Below are positions 11,164 to 21,143 of a stretch of DNA of 64,000 nucleotides, one piece after another. The translations under genes and the position numbers were made by a program. Source of the DNA: Mycobacterium kyogaense (GTDB lineage Bacteria > Actinomycetota > Actinomycetes > Mycobacteriales > Mycobacteriaceae); the NCBI RefSeq assembly GCF_003254575.1, contig NZ_QJUA01000017.1, positions 1 to 64,000 on the forward strand, given 5' to 3'. The notes beneath the pieces were generated by a model, which saw only the letters and a list, made by a program, of their open reading frames with translations, was not told the DNA's origin and made no database searches. How positions within the stretch are numbered: position 1 is the stretch's first letter; each line of letters opens with the position of its first letter.

Positions 11164-13703
11164 TGGGCAGCCTCCGTCACTGTGGACGTCACGGCCGGCA
11201 GGTCGATCTCGACGGTCAGGCCGCCGCCCGGGGTGTCGCCGACAGAGATCGTGCCGCCCATCGCCTCGACGAACCCGCGGGCCACCGACAGTCCCAACCC
11301 GACGCCGATGCTGTTGTCCTGATCCCCGAGGCGCTGGAACGCGTCGAAGATCTGTTCCTCCGCCCCGCGGGCGATCCCCGGCCCGGCGTCGGCGACCGCG
11401 ATCAGCACCCTGTTCCCCACCCGCCCGGCCGACACGCGCACCGGCCCGTCGGGGGCGTACCGCAGCGCGTTGTCGATCAGATTGGCCAGCACGCGTTCCA
11501 GCAGACCAGCGTCGGCCATCACCATCTCGTCACCGACCTCGACCTTGACCCGCTCCAATTCCGCACGGCCGTGGCCGGTGGTGCCGCGGCTGATGCCCAA
11601 CAGCGCACGTTGCACCGTCTCCTCCAGGTAGACATGATCCCGTTCCGGGCTCACCACCCCGGCGGCCAGGCGCGAGCTGTCCAGCAGATTGCCCACCAGA
11701 GCGGTCAGCTGATCGGTGGACTCCTCGACGGTGGCGAGCAGTTCGGCGGTGTCCTCGGGGGAGAACGCGACATCGGTGCTGCGCAGACTCGACACAGCGG
11801 CCTTCGCGGCGGCCAGCGGGGTGCGCAGATCGTGGCTGACCGCCGAGAGCAGCGACCGGCGCAGGTTGTCCGCCTGTGCGAGCGCCTCGGCTTGGCCGGC
11901 CTCGGCGGCCAACTCGCGCTGCCGGACCAGACCGGCAGCCTGGGTGGCGACCGCGGTCAACACCCGCCGGTCGCGGGCGGGCAGTTTCCGGCCGGCGAGC
12001 AGCAACCAGAACTCGTCGTCGCCGACCTCGACCGCGGTGTCGGCGCTGTCCACGTCGGCGCACGGGTCGGTGCCGACGCAGCCGACGATCTCGTCTCCTG
12101 CTCCGGTGCGGCGCAGCAGGCTCACGGTGCGCTGGGCGTAGGTCTCGCGGACCTTCTCCAGCAGCGTGTTCAGGTCGGCACCGCGCAGCACCGAACCGGC
12201 GAACAACGCGAGCAGTTCGGCCTCCTGGGAGGCCCGGCGAGCTTCCCGGGTGCGGTTGACCGACCGGTCCACCAGCACCGCGACGGCGACCGCCACCAGC
12301 AGCAGCACCACCACCGTGACCGCGCTGTCGGGTTCGGCGATCGTGAACGTGTACCGCGGTGTGACCAGGAAGTAGTTCAGCAGCAGGCCGGACAGCAGCG
12401 CCGACAGCGCCGCGGGGGCGACACCGCCGAGCAGGGCCACCACGACCACGCCGACGAAGAACAGGGCACTCTCGCCGGCGACGTCGAGCACCGAGTCGAG
12501 CAGGCCCACCACCAGACCGCAGATCACCCACGGCACCGCGATCGCGGCGAGCCAGGACGTGACCCGGCGGTTGCGCGGCACCAACGCGGACCAGCGGAAC
12601 CCCCGCGCGGACTCGGGATGGGTGACCATGTGCACGTCGATCGCGGCCGAGTGCTGGACGACCGTCGCACCGATTCCCTCGTCGAACAGCCGCGCCCACC
12701 GCGACCGCCGCGAGGTCCCGAGGACCAACTGCGTGGCGTTCATCTCGCGCGCGAAATCCAGCAGCGCGGCGGGCACGTCATCACCGACCACGGTGTGCAG
12801 CGTCGCGCCGAGGCTGGCCACCAGTTCGCGCACCTTCCCCATGTGCGACGCCGAGACCCCGGACAGGCCGTCGCCCCGTACGACGTGCACCACCATCAGC
12901 TCCGCGCTGGACTTCGACGCGATCCGGGATGCTCTGCGCACCAACGTCTCCGATTCCGATCCGCCGGTCACCGCGACCACGACGCGTTCACGCGCCTCCC
13001 AGGTCGCGGTGATGGCGTTCTCTTCGCGGTACTTGGCCAGCGCGGCGTCGACCTGATCGGCGAGCCACAGCAGCGCCAGCTCGCGCAGCGCCGTCAGGTT
13101 GCCGCGGCGGAAGTAGTTGGACAGGGCGGCATCGATGCGCTCGGGCGCATAGACGTTGCCGTGGGAAAGCCTGCGCCGCAACGCCTCCGGCGTGATATCG
13201 ACGAGCTCGATCTGGTCGGCCGCGCGGACCACCTCGTCGGGCACCTTCTCCTGCTGCTCGATTCCGGTGATCTGGGTGACGACGTCGTTGAGGCTCTCCA
13301 GATGCTGCACGTTGACGGTGCTGACCACGGTGATGCCCGCGGCGAGCAGCTCCTCGACGTCCTGCCAGCGTTTGGTGTTCGTGCTGCCGGGCGTGTTGGT
13401 GTGGGCCAACTCGTCGACCAGGACCACCTGGGGCTTGCGTGCCAGGATCGCGGGCACGTCGAGCTCGGGGAATCGGCTGCCGCGGTAGGAGATGTACCGC
13501 GGCGGGACGACCTCGATGCCTTCGAGCAGTTCGGCGGTCTTCTTGCGGCCGTGTGTCTCGACCACCCCGGCCACCAGGTCGGTGCCGCGCTCGAGGCGTC
13601 GGTGCGCCTCCCCCAGCATCGCGAACGTCTTGCCGACGCCGGGGGCTGCGCCCAGGTAGATGCGCAGCTCTCCGCGTCTGGGTTCAGGGCTGCTCGGCGA
13701 CAC
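11160..13703 (-). CDS. kdpD: Potassium sensor histidine kinase KdpD
   Basis: At 847 residues it has the full KdpD architecture: an N-terminal KdpD domain with a P-loop (GAAPGVGKT, about 18-26), a universal-stress-like domain (about 230-360), four closely spaced transmembrane helices (about 385-480), a GAF-like region, then HisKA with the phospho-His in SHDLRTPLAAAKAAV and an ATPase domain (NLIDNALRYAP, GPGIARG, GLGLSVARGFVEAMGG). It phosphorylates KdpE in response to potassium limitation or osmotic stress. It starts with GTG 4 nt after kdpC. Confidence 0.95.
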   Translation of the reverse strand: MSPSSPEPRRGELRIYLGAAPGVGKTFAMLGEAHRRLERGTDLVAGVVETHGRKKTAELLEGIEVVPPRYISYRGSRFPELDVPAILARKPQVVLVDELAHTNTPGSTNTKRWQDVEELLAAGITVVSTVNVQHLESLNDVVTQITGIEQQEKVPDEVVRAADQIELVDITPEALRRRLSHGNVYAPERIDAALSNYFRRGNLTALRELALLWLADQVDAALAKYREENAITATWEARERVVVAVTGGSESETLVRRASRIASKSSAELMVVHVVRGDGLSGVSASHMGKVRELVASLGATLHTVVGDDVPAALLDFAREMNATQLVLGTSRRSRWARLFDEGIGATVVQHSAAIDVHMVTHPESARGFRWSALVPRNRRVTSWLAAIAVPWVICGLVVGLLDSVLDVAGESALFFVGVVVVALLGGVAPAALSALLSGLLLNYFLVTPRYTFTIAEPDSAVTVVVLLLVAVAVAVLVDRSVNRTREARRASQEAELLALFAGSVLRGADLNTLLEKVRETYAQRTVSLLRRTGAGDEIVGCVGTDPCADVDSADTAVEVGDDEFWLLLAGRKLPARDRRVLTAVATQAAGLVRQRELAAEAGQAEALAQADNLRRSLLSAVSHDLRTPLAAAKAAVSSLRSTDVAFSPEDTAELLATVEESTDQLTALVGNLLDSSRLAAGVVSPERDHVYLEETVQRALLGISRGTTGHGRAELERVKVEVGDEMVMADAGLLERVLANLIDNALRYAPDGPVRVSAGRVGNRVLIAVADAGPGIARGAEEQIFDAFQRLGDQDNSIGVGLGLSVARGFVEAMGGTISVGDTPGGGLTVEIDLPAVTSTVTEAAQ

Positions 13704-13707
13704 GGCT

Positions 13708-14523
13708 CTATTGTCGCTCGGGGTAGCGCTGATCGAGAGCGAGATTCACCTCCAGCACGTTCACCCGCGGTTCGCCGAGGAATCCCAGCGTGCGGCCGCT
13801 GGTGTGGTCGTCGACCAGGGCCTGCACGGCGGCGGGCGACACCCCGCGGGCCCGGGCGACCCTGGCGACCTGCAGGTCGGCGTAGGCGGGCGAGATGTCG
13901 GGGTCGAGGCCGCTGCCGCTGGCGGTCACCGCGTCGGCGGGCACCGCGGGATCGGCGGGTGCATCACCGCGTACCGGCACGAGCCGGCCGGCAGTCGAAC
14001 CGGCGCTGTAGTCCTCACCCGGTGTGGCGCACTCGACGCGCATTCCGGCGTACGTACTGACGAACGGGGCGGTCACCTGGTCGCACGGTTCGTTGACGCT
14101 GACCACCCGCGACGCCGAGACCGACAGCACCGCGCCGACCCCGCCGCCGGTGCAGTACGGCCGCAGCCCGTCGATGCCCTCGCGCTCGCCGACCTCCTTG
14201 CTCCGCGAACACACCAGCGTCAGCAGGCTCGGCTTGTCGGGGGTGTCCACGATGCTCTCCGGCCCGAGGTTGCTCGCGCCGGTCGCCATCGTGTCGTAAC
14301 CATCACCCGCGTTCGACGGCCGGCTCTGGAAGTACTGCGGCAGCGCGGCCCCGTTGGCGTCGGTGAACGACTGCCCGATCAGGGAGCCGTGGTCCCGGTC
14401 GAGCCCGGGCAGCTGGGCCACCAGCCAGATCCCCACCGGGTAGGCGATGCCGAGGATCACGGTGAGCACCAGCAGCGCACGCAGCGCGGCCCAGTGCTGA
14501 CGAAAGACGTTGGACGTCAACAT
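13708..14523 (-). CDS. kdpC: Potassium-transporting ATPase subunit KdpC, long form
   Basis: KdpC is the small single-helix subunit of the Kdp potassium pump. The N-terminal helix ([25 protein letters not shown]) and the family blocks [29 protein letters not shown] and [14 protein letters not shown] are present. The protein has 271 residues against about 190 for the common form. The extra length is a block at about 95-180 with four cysteines (LVCSRSK, PYCTGG, EPCDQV, VECATP) that replaces the short loop before SGSGLDPD. It begins 1 nt after the kdpB stop. Confidence 0.92.
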   Translation of the reverse strand: MLTSNVFRQHWAALRALLVLTVILGIAYPVGIWLVAQLPGLDRDHGSLIGQSFTDANGAALPQYFQSRPSNAGDGYDTMATGASNLGPESIVDTPDKPSLLTLVCSRSKEVGEREGIDGLRPYCTGGGVGAVLSVSASRVVSVNEPCDQVTAPFVSTYAGMRVECATPGEDYSAGSTAGRLVPVRGDAPADPAVPADAVTASGSGLDPDISPAYADLQVARVARARGVSPAAVQALVDDHTSGRTLGFLGEPRVNVLEVNLALDQRYPERQ

Positions 14524-14524
14524 G

Positions 14525-16666
14525 TCACATTCCTGGGAAGAGTTGGACGAGCAGATCGATGACTTTGATACCGATGAACGGCGCGATGATGCCGCCGAGT
14601 CCGTACACGGACAGGTTGCGGCTCAACAGCTTCGACGCACTGCCCGGTGTGTACCGGACACCGCGCAGCGCCAACGGGATCAGCGCGACGATCACCAGGG
14701 CGTTGAAGATCACCGCCGACAGGATCGCCGACTGCGGGCTGTGCAACCGCATCACGTTGAGCAGGTCGAGGCCGGGGAACAGCCCGACGAACAGCGCGGG
14801 GATGATCGCGAAGTACTTGGCGATGTCGTTGGCGATCGAGAACGTGGTCAGTGCCCCCCGGGTGATCAGCAGCTGTTTGCCGATCTCGACGATCTCGATC
14901 AGCTTGGTCGGGTCGGAGTCCAGATCGACCATGTTGCCGGCCTCTTTGGCCGCCGACGTGCCGCTGTTCATGGCCACGCCGACGTCGGCCTGGGCCAGCG
15001 CGGGCGCGTCGTTGGTGCCGTCACCGGTCATCGCGACGAGCTTCCCGCCGGCCTGCTCGGCCTTGATCAGCGCCATCTTGTCTTCGGGGGTGGCTTCGGC
15101 AAGGAAGTCGTCCACGCCGGCCTCGTCGGCGATCGCCTTGGCGGTCAACGGATTGTCGCCGGTGATCATCACGGTGCGGATGCCCATGCGGCGCATCTCG
15201 TCGAAGCGTTCCCGCATGCCCTCCTTGACGACGTCGGTGAGCCCGATGACACCGAGCAGCCGCGCCGTGCCGTCGCGCACCTCGCCGACCGCGAGCGGGG
15301 TACCGCCTGCCGCGGAGATCCCGTCGACGGCCTCACCGAGCTGCTGCGGCACGTCACCACCCTGGGTGCGCACCCATTCGGCGACGGTGCTGGCCGCGCC
15401 CTTACGCAGCTGATGACCGGGCAGGTCGACGCCCGACATCCGGGTGGTGGCCGAGAACTCCACCCAGTGCGCACCGTCGAGCTCGCCGGGCGTGCGCGCC
15501 CGAAGACCGTACTGCTGCTTGGCGAACACGACGATGGACCGGCCTTCGGGGGTCTCGTCGGCGAGGCTGGACAGCTGCGCCGCGTCGGCGAGCTGGTCCT
15601 CGGTCACGCCCGTCAACGGCACGAAAGTCGACGCCTGCCGGTTGCCGAGCGTGATCGTGCCGGTCTTGTCCAGCAGCAGGGTGTTGACGTCCCCGGCCGC
15701 CTCGACAGCGCGTCCCGACATCGCCAGCACGTTGCGCTGCACGAGGCGGTCCATGCCGGCGATGCCGATGGCTGAGAGCAGCGCGCCGATGGTCGTCGGG
15801 ATGAGGCAGACCAGCAGGGAAACCATGACGATGCCCGTGACGCCGTTTCCGTTCAGCGCCAGGCTGTCCGGCACGCCCGGGTTGTTGGACTTGGCGTAGA
15901 TCGCCAGTGGCTGCAGCGTCGCGACGGCGAAGACGAAGATGATCGTCAGCGACGACAGCAGGATGTTCAGCGCGATCTCGTTGGGCGTCTTCTGCCGGTT
16001 GGCGCCCTCGACCAGGGAGATCATCCGGTCGATGAAGCTCTCCCCCGGCTTCTGGGTGATGCGGACGACGATGCGGTCCGAGAGCACCGTGGTGCCGCCG
16101 GTGACGGCACAGCGGTCGCCACCGGATTCGCGGATCACCGGCGCGGATTCGCCGGTGATCGCGGATTCGTCGACCGAGGCGATACCTTCGACGACGTCCC
16201 CGTCACCCGGGATCACCTGTCCCGCTTCGACGACGACGACATCGCCCTGCGCAAGCAGCGGCGCCGCGATCTCCTCCTCCTGCCCGTGCGCCCCGGGCTG
16301 CCAGCCGACCAGCCGGCGCGCCATCGTCGAGGTCTTGGTCTTGCGCAGCGATTCGGCCTGCGCCTTGCCGCGGCCCTCCGCGACCGCCTCGGCGAGGTTG
16401 GCGAACACGACGGTGAGCCAGAGCCAGACCACGATCAACCACCCGAACCAGGAGGGATCGGCGATGGCCAGGACCGTACTCCACAAGGCGCCGATCTCGA
16501 CGATCAGCATCACCGGATTACGCCACAGCGTTCGGGGATTCAGCTTGCGCAGCGCGTCGGGCAGTGACTTCGCGAGCATCGCGGGATCGAGCAGACCGCC
16601 ACCGATCTTCCTGCCGCGGGCGGGGTTCGCCCCGGCCTCGGGTTCGGTGTCCAGGGTCAGTGACAT
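14525..16666 (-). CDS. kdpB: Potassium-transporting P-type ATPase KdpB
   Basis: KdpB is the catalytic P-type ATPase subunit, 713 residues. The phosphorylation motif DKTGTITLG, the actuator TGES motif ([10 protein letters not shown]), the nucleotide-binding region KGAAS, and the hinge motif [17 protein letters not shown] are intact. Hydrolysis by KdpB drives potassium uptake through KdpA. The ATG overlaps the kdpA stop, consistent with coupled synthesis in one operon. Confidence 0.97.
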   Translation of the reverse strand: MSLTLDTEPEAGANPARGRKIGGGLLDPAMLAKSLPDALRKLNPRTLWRNPVMLIVEIGALWSTVLAIADPSWFGWLIVVWLWLTVVFANLAEAVAEGRGKAQAESLRKTKTSTMARRLVGWQPGAHGQEEEIAAPLLAQGDVVVVEAGQVIPGDGDVVEGIASVDESAITGESAPVIRESGGDRCAVTGGTTVLSDRIVVRITQKPGESFIDRMISLVEGANRQKTPNEIALNILLSSLTIIFVFAVATLQPLAIYAKSNNPGVPDSLALNGNGVTGIVMVSLLVCLIPTTIGALLSAIGIAGMDRLVQRNVLAMSGRAVEAAGDVNTLLLDKTGTITLGNRQASTFVPLTGVTEDQLADAAQLSSLADETPEGRSIVVFAKQQYGLRARTPGELDGAHWVEFSATTRMSGVDLPGHQLRKGAASTVAEWVRTQGGDVPQQLGEAVDGISAAGGTPLAVGEVRDGTARLLGVIGLTDVVKEGMRERFDEMRRMGIRTVMITGDNPLTAKAIADEAGVDDFLAEATPEDKMALIKAEQAGGKLVAMTGDGTNDAPALAQADVGVAMNSGTSAAKEAGNMVDLDSDPTKLIEIVEIGKQLLITRGALTTFSIANDIAKYFAIIPALFVGLFPGLDLLNVMRLHSPQSAILSAVIFNALVIVALIPLALRGVRYTPGSASKLLSRNLSVYGLGGIIAPFIGIKVIDLLVQLFPGM

Positions 16667-18357
16667 CAGTGCAGTCCTTCAGCGAGAGGTCCCAGCGCGA
16701 GCATGGGCAGGAAGGTCAGGGCGACGAGGATGAGCGTCACCCCGGCCACCATGCCCACGAACTGCGGCCGGTGAGTGGGGAGTGTGCCGATCGATTCCGG
16801 CGTCTTACCCTGGCGGGCAAGGGAACCGGCGAGCGCGAGCGCGACGATGATCGGGAGGAACCGGCCGAACACCATCGCCAGGCCGAGCGCGGTGTTGTAC
16901 CACTCGGTGTTGACGCTGATGCCGGCGAACGCGGAGCCGTTGTTGTTGCCTGCGGAGGTGAACGCGTAGAGCACCTCGGACAAGCCGTGCGGACCGGAGT
17001 TCAGCATGCCCGCCCGTCCCCTACTGCCGTGTGGGCCCAGCCCCGGCATCGCCATCGCGACCGCAGTGCCGGTCAGCACGATCAGCGGTGTGACGAGGAA
17101 ATACGTTGCGGCCAGTTTGATCTCGCGGGGAGTGATCTTCTTGCCGAGATACTCCGGCGTACGTCCGACCATCAGCCCGGCGATGAACACCGTGATGATC
17201 GCGAGGATCAACATGCCGTAGAGACCGGATCCGACACCGCCGGGGGCGACCTCACCCAACTGCATGTTGAACATCGTCATCAGCCCGCCGAGGCTGGTGT
17301 ACGAGTCGTGGAAGGAGTTGACCGCGCCCGTCGAGGTCAACGTCGTCGACGCCGCGAACACCGCGGAATCGGCGACGCCGAAACGCTGTTCGACACCTTC
17401 CATCGCGGCGCCGACAGCGGTCGGGACGGTGCCGTGGGCCTGCACCTGGAACAGCATCGTCAGGCTGACGCTGAGCGTGGCGATCACGCCCATCACCGCG
17501 ACGATCGCGTAGCCCTGCTTGCGGCTGTCGACCATGCGTCCGAACGTGCGCGGCAACGAGAACGCGATGACGAGCAGCAGGAAGATCTCGATCCAGTTCG
17601 TCCAGGCGGTCGGATTCTCGAACGGGTGCGCGGAGTTGGCGTTGTAGAAGCCGCCGCCGTTGGTGCCGAGTTCCTTGATGGCCTCCTGGCTGGCGACGGG
17701 TCCGCCCGGAATGGTCTGCTGCGCACCGGCGATCGTGTCGATCACCTGGCTGTGCAGCGCGAAGTTCTGGATCACCCCGCCGGCGACGAGCACGATCGCA
17801 CCGACCACTGCGATGGGCAGCAGGATGCGCAGAGTGCCGCGCACCAGGTCGACCCAGAAGTTGCCGAGCTCGCCGGTGTTGCGCCGGGCGAGCCCGCGCA
17901 CGAACGCCATGGCCACGGCCATGCCCACGGCGGCGGAAACGAAGTTCTGCACCGCCAGGCCGGCCATCTGCACCAGGTGGCCCTGGGTGGACTCGCCCGA
18001 ATAGGCCTGCCAGTTGGTGTTGGTCACGAAGCTGATTGCGGTGTTCCAGGCCAGCGCCGGGGTCATCTCGGTGGCCGGGTCGGTGAGGTGCAGCGGCAAC
18101 CTGCCCTGCACCAGTTGCAGCGCGAACAGGAACAGCACGCTGACCGCCGAGAAGGCGAGCACACTGCGCGCGTAGGCGCCCCACGTCTGCTCGGTCTCGG
18201 GGTCGGCGCCGATCAGCCGGTAGATCGCGCGTTCGCCGCGCAGGTGCTTTTCCGAGGCGTACACCCGGTACATGTAGTCGCCGAGCGGCACGTGCACTGC
18301 AGCCAGTGCGACGACCAGCGAGGCGAAGAACAGGATTCCCGCAGTGGTCGAGTTCAC
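16666..18357 (-). CDS. kdpA: Potassium-transporting ATPase channel subunit KdpA
   Basis: KdpA, 563 residues, is the potassium-selective membrane subunit, related to Trk/KtrB channels with four imperfect selectivity-loop repeats; segments such as [29 protein letters not shown] and [12 protein letters not shown] are clear. The start is GTG and shares one base with the kdpF stop (TAGTG). About ten hydrophobic helices are visible. Confidence 0.97.
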   Translation of the reverse strand: MNSTTAGILFFASLVVALAAVHVPLGDYMYRVYASEKHLRGERAIYRLIGADPETEQTWGAYARSVLAFSAVSVLFLFALQLVQGRLPLHLTDPATEMTPALAWNTAISFVTNTNWQAYSGESTQGHLVQMAGLAVQNFVSAAVGMAVAMAFVRGLARRNTGELGNFWVDLVRGTLRILLPIAVVGAIVLVAGGVIQNFALHSQVIDTIAGAQQTIPGGPVASQEAIKELGTNGGGFYNANSAHPFENPTAWTNWIEIFLLLVIAFSLPRTFGRMVDSRKQGYAIVAVMGVIATLSVSLTMLFQVQAHGTVPTAVGAAMEGVEQRFGVADSAVFAASTTLTSTGAVNSFHDSYTSLGGLMTMFNMQLGEVAPGGVGSGLYGMLILAIITVFIAGLMVGRTPEYLGKKITPREIKLAATYFLVTPLIVLTGTAVAMAMPGLGPHGSRGRAGMLNSGPHGLSEVLYAFTSAGNNNGSAFAGISVNTEWYNTALGLAMVFGRFLPIIVALALAGSLARQGKTPESIGTLPTHRPQFVGMVAGVTLILVALTFLPMLALGPLAEGLH

Positions 18358-18446
18358 TAGAACCTCTCCGGGAACAGGAGGGCGGCGAACAGGAAGACGG
18401 CGATGAGGACGGCCAGCACGAGGCCGATGATGTTGTCGTAGCTCAT
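18357..18446 (-). CDS. kdpF: KdpF small subunit
   Basis: This 29-residue single-helix peptide ([18 protein letters not shown] followed by [11 protein letters not shown]) is the lipid-like stabilising subunit of the Kdp complex. The ending FPERF is typical of KdpF. Its ATG overlaps the TGA of a second small ORF upstream, and its TAG overlaps the kdpA start. Confidence 0.92.
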   Translation of the reverse strand: MSYDNIIGLVLAVLIAVFLFAALLFPERF

Positions 18447-18527
18447 AGCCGCTCGACCAGCCTCTGCACGATGCCGAGCAGGGCGAAGATCGCCACTGTC
18501 AGCACAGTGAAGACGACGACTGACATG
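18444..18527 (-). CDS. 27-residue membrane peptide heading the kdp operon
   Basis: The frame reads [20 protein letters not shown] then QRLVERL. It is one hydrophobic helix followed by a short charged tail, resembling KdpF but distinct from it. A GGGAG ribosome site lies 6 nt before the ATG, and the TGA overlaps the kdpF ATG (ATGA), so it is translated ahead of and probably coupled to kdpF. Similar tiny ORFs precede kdpF in other actinobacteria as far as I recall, but none has an assigned function to my knowledge. It is below the usual length cut-off of gene callers. Confidence 0.75.
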
Positions 18528-18548
18528 GGTTGCTCCCACAGGTATGCG

Positions 18549-18569
18549 GGCCTGCGGATCTCGCAGGCC
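18549..18569. promoter_or_regulatory. Perfect 8-bp inverted repeat upstream of kdp
   Basis: GGCCTGCG-GATCT-CGCAGGCC is a perfect palindrome with a 5-nt centre, 21 nt upstream of the first kdp start codon. It lies in the spacer shared with the divergent permease gene. It could be an operator, or an RNA hairpin in the kdp leader. I do not know the KdpE box well enough to match it. Confidence 0.45.
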
Positions 18570-18654
18570 TCACACAGCTTCTGCCCGGCGTAGGCCCCTC
18601 GCCAGTGTCTTTACGCTCTTTTGACGCTCCCGAGCGGAACCTTTACGGCGTCAT

Positions 18655-18670
18655 TAGAGTCTCGGGAATG
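18655..18670 (+). promoter_or_regulatory. Leaderless promoter of the NCS2 permease
   Basis: TAGAGT (18655-18660) fits TANNNT and ends 7 nt before the ATG at 18668, with no ribosome site in between. A TTGACG lies upstream at 18621-18626 but at 28 nt is too far to be its -35 box. Confidence 0.4.
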
Positions 18671-19972
18671 CCCACCGCCCGGATGTCTCTGGCCTGGAAG
18701 CGTGTCGATTCCCGAGCCGACCCGTCGTTCGTCGTCGCGCCCGACGAGCGCCTGAGCTGGCCGCGCACCATCGGGCTGGGCGCCCAGCACGTCGTCGCGA
18801 TGTTCGGGGCGACGTTCCTGGTGCCGGTGCTGACCGGTTTCCCGCCGGCCACCACGCTGCTGTTCTCCGGCGTCGGCACGGTGCTGTTCCTGCTGATCAC
18901 CGGCAATCGGTTGCCCAGCTACCTGGGGTCGAGCTTCTCGGTGATCGCGCCGATCACCGCGGCGGTCGCCTCCGACGGCGCGGGCAGTGCGCTGGGCGGC
19001 ATCATCGCCGTCGGCGTGCTGCTGATGATCGTGGGCCTCGTCGTGCACGTCGCGGGCACCCGCTGGATCGATCTGACGCTGCCGCCTGTCGTGACGGGTG
19101 CGATCGTCGCGCTGATCGGCTTGAACCTGGCGCCGGTGGCCAAGTCGAACTTCGAGAAGGGCCCCGTGCTGGGGATCGTGACGCTGGTCCTGTTAGTCGC
19201 GGTGCTCGCGTTCTTCCGCGGCATGATCGGCCGGCTCGCGATCTTCCTCGCGGTCGCGGCGGGTTACGTGCTGGCACTGATCCTCGGGGAGATCGACACG
19301 GCGGGCATCGCCGCCGCGCCCTGGATCGGGCTGCCGCAGTTCCAGACTCCGACGTTCTCGCTGTCGGTGCTGCCGCTGTTCCTCCCGGCGGTGGTCGCGC
19401 TGATCGCCGAGAACATCGGGCACGTCAAGTCCGTGGGGCAGATGACCCAGCGCGACATGGACCCGCTGATGGGCCGGGCGCTGGCCGCCGACGGCGTGGC
19501 GACCACGCTGGCCGGTTTCGGAGGCGGTTCGGCCACCACCACGTACGCGGAGAACATCGGCGTGATGGCCGCGACCCGGGTCTACTCGACCGCGCCGTAC
19601 TGGATCGCCGCCGGCGTCGCGATCCTGCTCTCGTTGTGCCCCAAGGTCGGTGCGGTGATCTCGGCGGTGCCCGCGGGGGTGCTCGGCGGTGCGACCGTGG
19701 TGCTCTACGGCCTGGTCGGCATTCTCGGCGTGCGGATCTGGCTGACCAATCACGTGGACTTCTCGCTGCCGGTCAACCAGATGACCGCGGCCATCCCGCT
19801 GATCATCGGCATCGCCGACTTCACGTGGACCGCGGGCGATCTCCAGTTCACCGGCATCGCGTTGGGATCGATCGCCGCGCTGATCATCTACCACGGGATG
19901 CGGCTGCTCGGCCTCAGACCGGATCGAGCAGCGCGGCCGGGCCACGATTCATCAGCTGACGCGCCACGATGA
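18668..19972 (+). CDS. NCS2-family uracil/xanthine permease
   Basis: This nucleobase:cation symporter has 434 residues and about 14 hydrophobic segments. Family blocks include the core motif AENIGHVKSVGQMTQRDM, the GGGSATTTYAENIGVMAATR segment and QFTGIALGSI near the end; these resemble UraA/PyrP uracil permeases. Uracil is the likeliest substrate but xanthine cannot be excluded. The ATG at 18668 is preferred because of its leaderless -10 box; 18683 is an alternative. The 3' end overlaps the convergent acyl-CoA dehydrogenase gene by 59 nt. Confidence 0.88.
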   Translation: MPTARMSLAWKRVDSRADPSFVVAPDERLSWPRTIGLGAQHVVAMFGATFLVPVLTGFPPATTLLFSGVGTVLFLLITGNRLPSYLGSSFSVIAPITAAVASDGAGSALGGIIAVGVLLMIVGLVVHVAGTRWIDLTLPPVVTGAIVALIGLNLAPVAKSNFEKGPVLGIVTLVLLVAVLAFFRGMIGRLAIFLAVAAGYVLALILGEIDTAGIAAAPWIGLPQFQTPTFSLSVLPLFLPAVVALIAENIGHVKSVGQMTQRDMDPLMGRALAADGVATTLAGFGGGSATTTYAENIGVMAATRVYSTAPYWIAAGVAILLSLCPKVGAVISAVPAGVLGGATVVLYGLVGILGVRIWLTNHVDFSLPVNQMTAAIPLIIGIADFTWTAGDLQFTGIALGSIAALIIYHGMRLLGLRPDRAARPGHDSSADAPR

Positions 19973-21089
19973 TGCGCTGAATCTCGCTGGCGCCCTCCCA
20001 GATCCGTTCCACCCTCAGCTCGCGGAACAGCCGCTCGGCCACGTTCTCGCGCATGTACCCGCGGCCACCGAAGATCTGCACCGCCCGGTCGGCGGCCCGG
20101 CCCGCCATCTCCGAGCAGTACAGCTTGGTCATCGACGCTTGCCCGTGCAGTGTCTTGCGGTCGTGACCGGCGTCGATCGCGCGGGCCACTTCGTAGAGCA
20201 TCGTGCGGGCGGCGAACAGCTCGGTGGCGCTGTCGGCCAGCATGCCGGCGACCAGCTGGTGCTCGCCGAGCGGCCGGCCCGCGACCATCCGTTCGCGGGC
20301 GAACGCGCTGACCTCGTCGAGCAGGCGCTGCGCCGCACCCACGCACCGTGCGGCGACCATCATCCGCTCGAATCGGAACCAGTCCTGGGTGAACGTCATC
20401 GGTCCGCCCTCGACGCCCACGAGATTGGCCACCGGCACCCGCACGTCGCGGAAGGCGACGATCGGGTGCTCGTCCGCGATGTTGTGCGAATACTTGGGTG
20501 AGCGAACGACTTCCATGCCCGGCCAGGGCACGTCGACGACCAGCAGCACATGGTCTCCGGCGTGCGGTCCGTCGGACAGCACCGCCTCGACGAAGACGTA
20601 GTCGGCGAGGTTGTACGAGGTGACGTGCCACTTGATCCCGTCGATGACGTACTCGTCGCCGTCGCGGCGTGCCGTGGTCTGCAGCGCCGAGGTGTCCGAC
20701 CCCGCGAACTCCTCGGTGATCGCATACGCCTCGTGCATCTCCCCGCGCACCGTCGGCAGCAACCAGCGCTGCAGCTGGTGTTCGGTCGCCACCTCCGGCC
20801 ACCACTGCGGCGGGGTCGCCATCACCCAGCCCAGGCCGTTGGTCACCCGGCCGCACTGCTCCTGGACCAGGATCTGCTGCAGAGCGCTACACCCTCCGCC
20901 CCCGAGCGAGGTGGGCATGTTGGTCGCGTAGAGGCCCTCGGCGAGGGCGCGGGCGCGGTGCTCGGCGGTGACCTCCTTGGGCAGCACACCACCGGCCAGC
21001 TCGGCCTCCACCTCAAGGGGCATCAGTGATTCCACGAACTCGCGGGCTGTGTCGCGGATGCGCAGATCCTCGTCGGTCAACCCGTACAT
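19914..21089 (-). CDS. Acyl-CoA dehydrogenase
   Basis: This 391-residue flavoprotein of the acyl-CoA dehydrogenase family catalyses alpha,beta-desaturation of an acyl-CoA. Visible blocks are AYAITEEFAGSDTSALQTTA (FAD/substrate region), the helical C-terminal domain, QIFGGRGYMRE, and WEGASEIQRIIVARQL, which carries the likely catalytic Glu. A purine-rich ribosome site (AAGAGGAGAGG) lies about 10 nt before the ATG. Its promoter contains operator 1 of the island, with TAGACT as the -10 box, so it is likely repressed by the island regulator. Confidence 0.88.
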   Translation of the reverse strand: MYGLTDEDLRIRDTAREFVESLMPLEVEAELAGGVLPKEVTAEHRARALAEGLYATNMPTSLGGGGCSALQQILVQEQCGRVTNGLGWVMATPPQWWPEVATEHQLQRWLLPTVRGEMHEAYAITEEFAGSDTSALQTTARRDGDEYVIDGIKWHVTSYNLADYVFVEAVLSDGPHAGDHVLLVVDVPWPGMEVVRSPKYSHNIADEHPIVAFRDVRVPVANLVGVEGGPMTFTQDWFRFERMMVAARCVGAAQRLLDEVSAFARERMVAGRPLGEHQLVAGMLADSATELFAARTMLYEVARAIDAGHDRKTLHGQASMTKLYCSEMAGRAADRAVQIFGGRGYMRENVAERLFRELRVERIWEGASEIQRIIVARQLMNRGPAALLDPV

Positions 21090-21106
21090 CCGGCCCGCCT
21101 CTCCTC

Positions 21107-21126
21107 TTGACTGAGCGTTCAGTCTA
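21107..21126. promoter_or_regulatory. Island operator 1 (GACTGA-N4-TCAGTC)
   Basis: TTGACTGAGCGTTCAGTCTA contains perfect 6-bp arms, GACTGA (21109-21114) and TCAGTC (21119-21124). On the minus strand its end reads TAGACT, placed as the -10 box for the acyl-CoA dehydrogenase gene. It also sits just before the divergent flavoenzyme gene. The same motif recurs near 26.3 and 29.6 kb, with a degenerate copy at 32.7 kb. Confidence 0.7.
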
Positions 21127-21143
21127 TGCCAGCGTTCCTGGGT

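Noticed and set aside
11571..14060. 829-codon plus-strand frame opposite kdpD and kdpC
   Set aside because: It is antisense to two clear genes, with Gly/Arg/Gln-rich composition typical of a high-GC shadow frame.
18621..18649. TTGACG-N17-TACGGC as promoter of the NCS2 permease
   Set aside because: The -10 box lacks the final T and the leaderless TAGAGT box nearer the ATG fits better.
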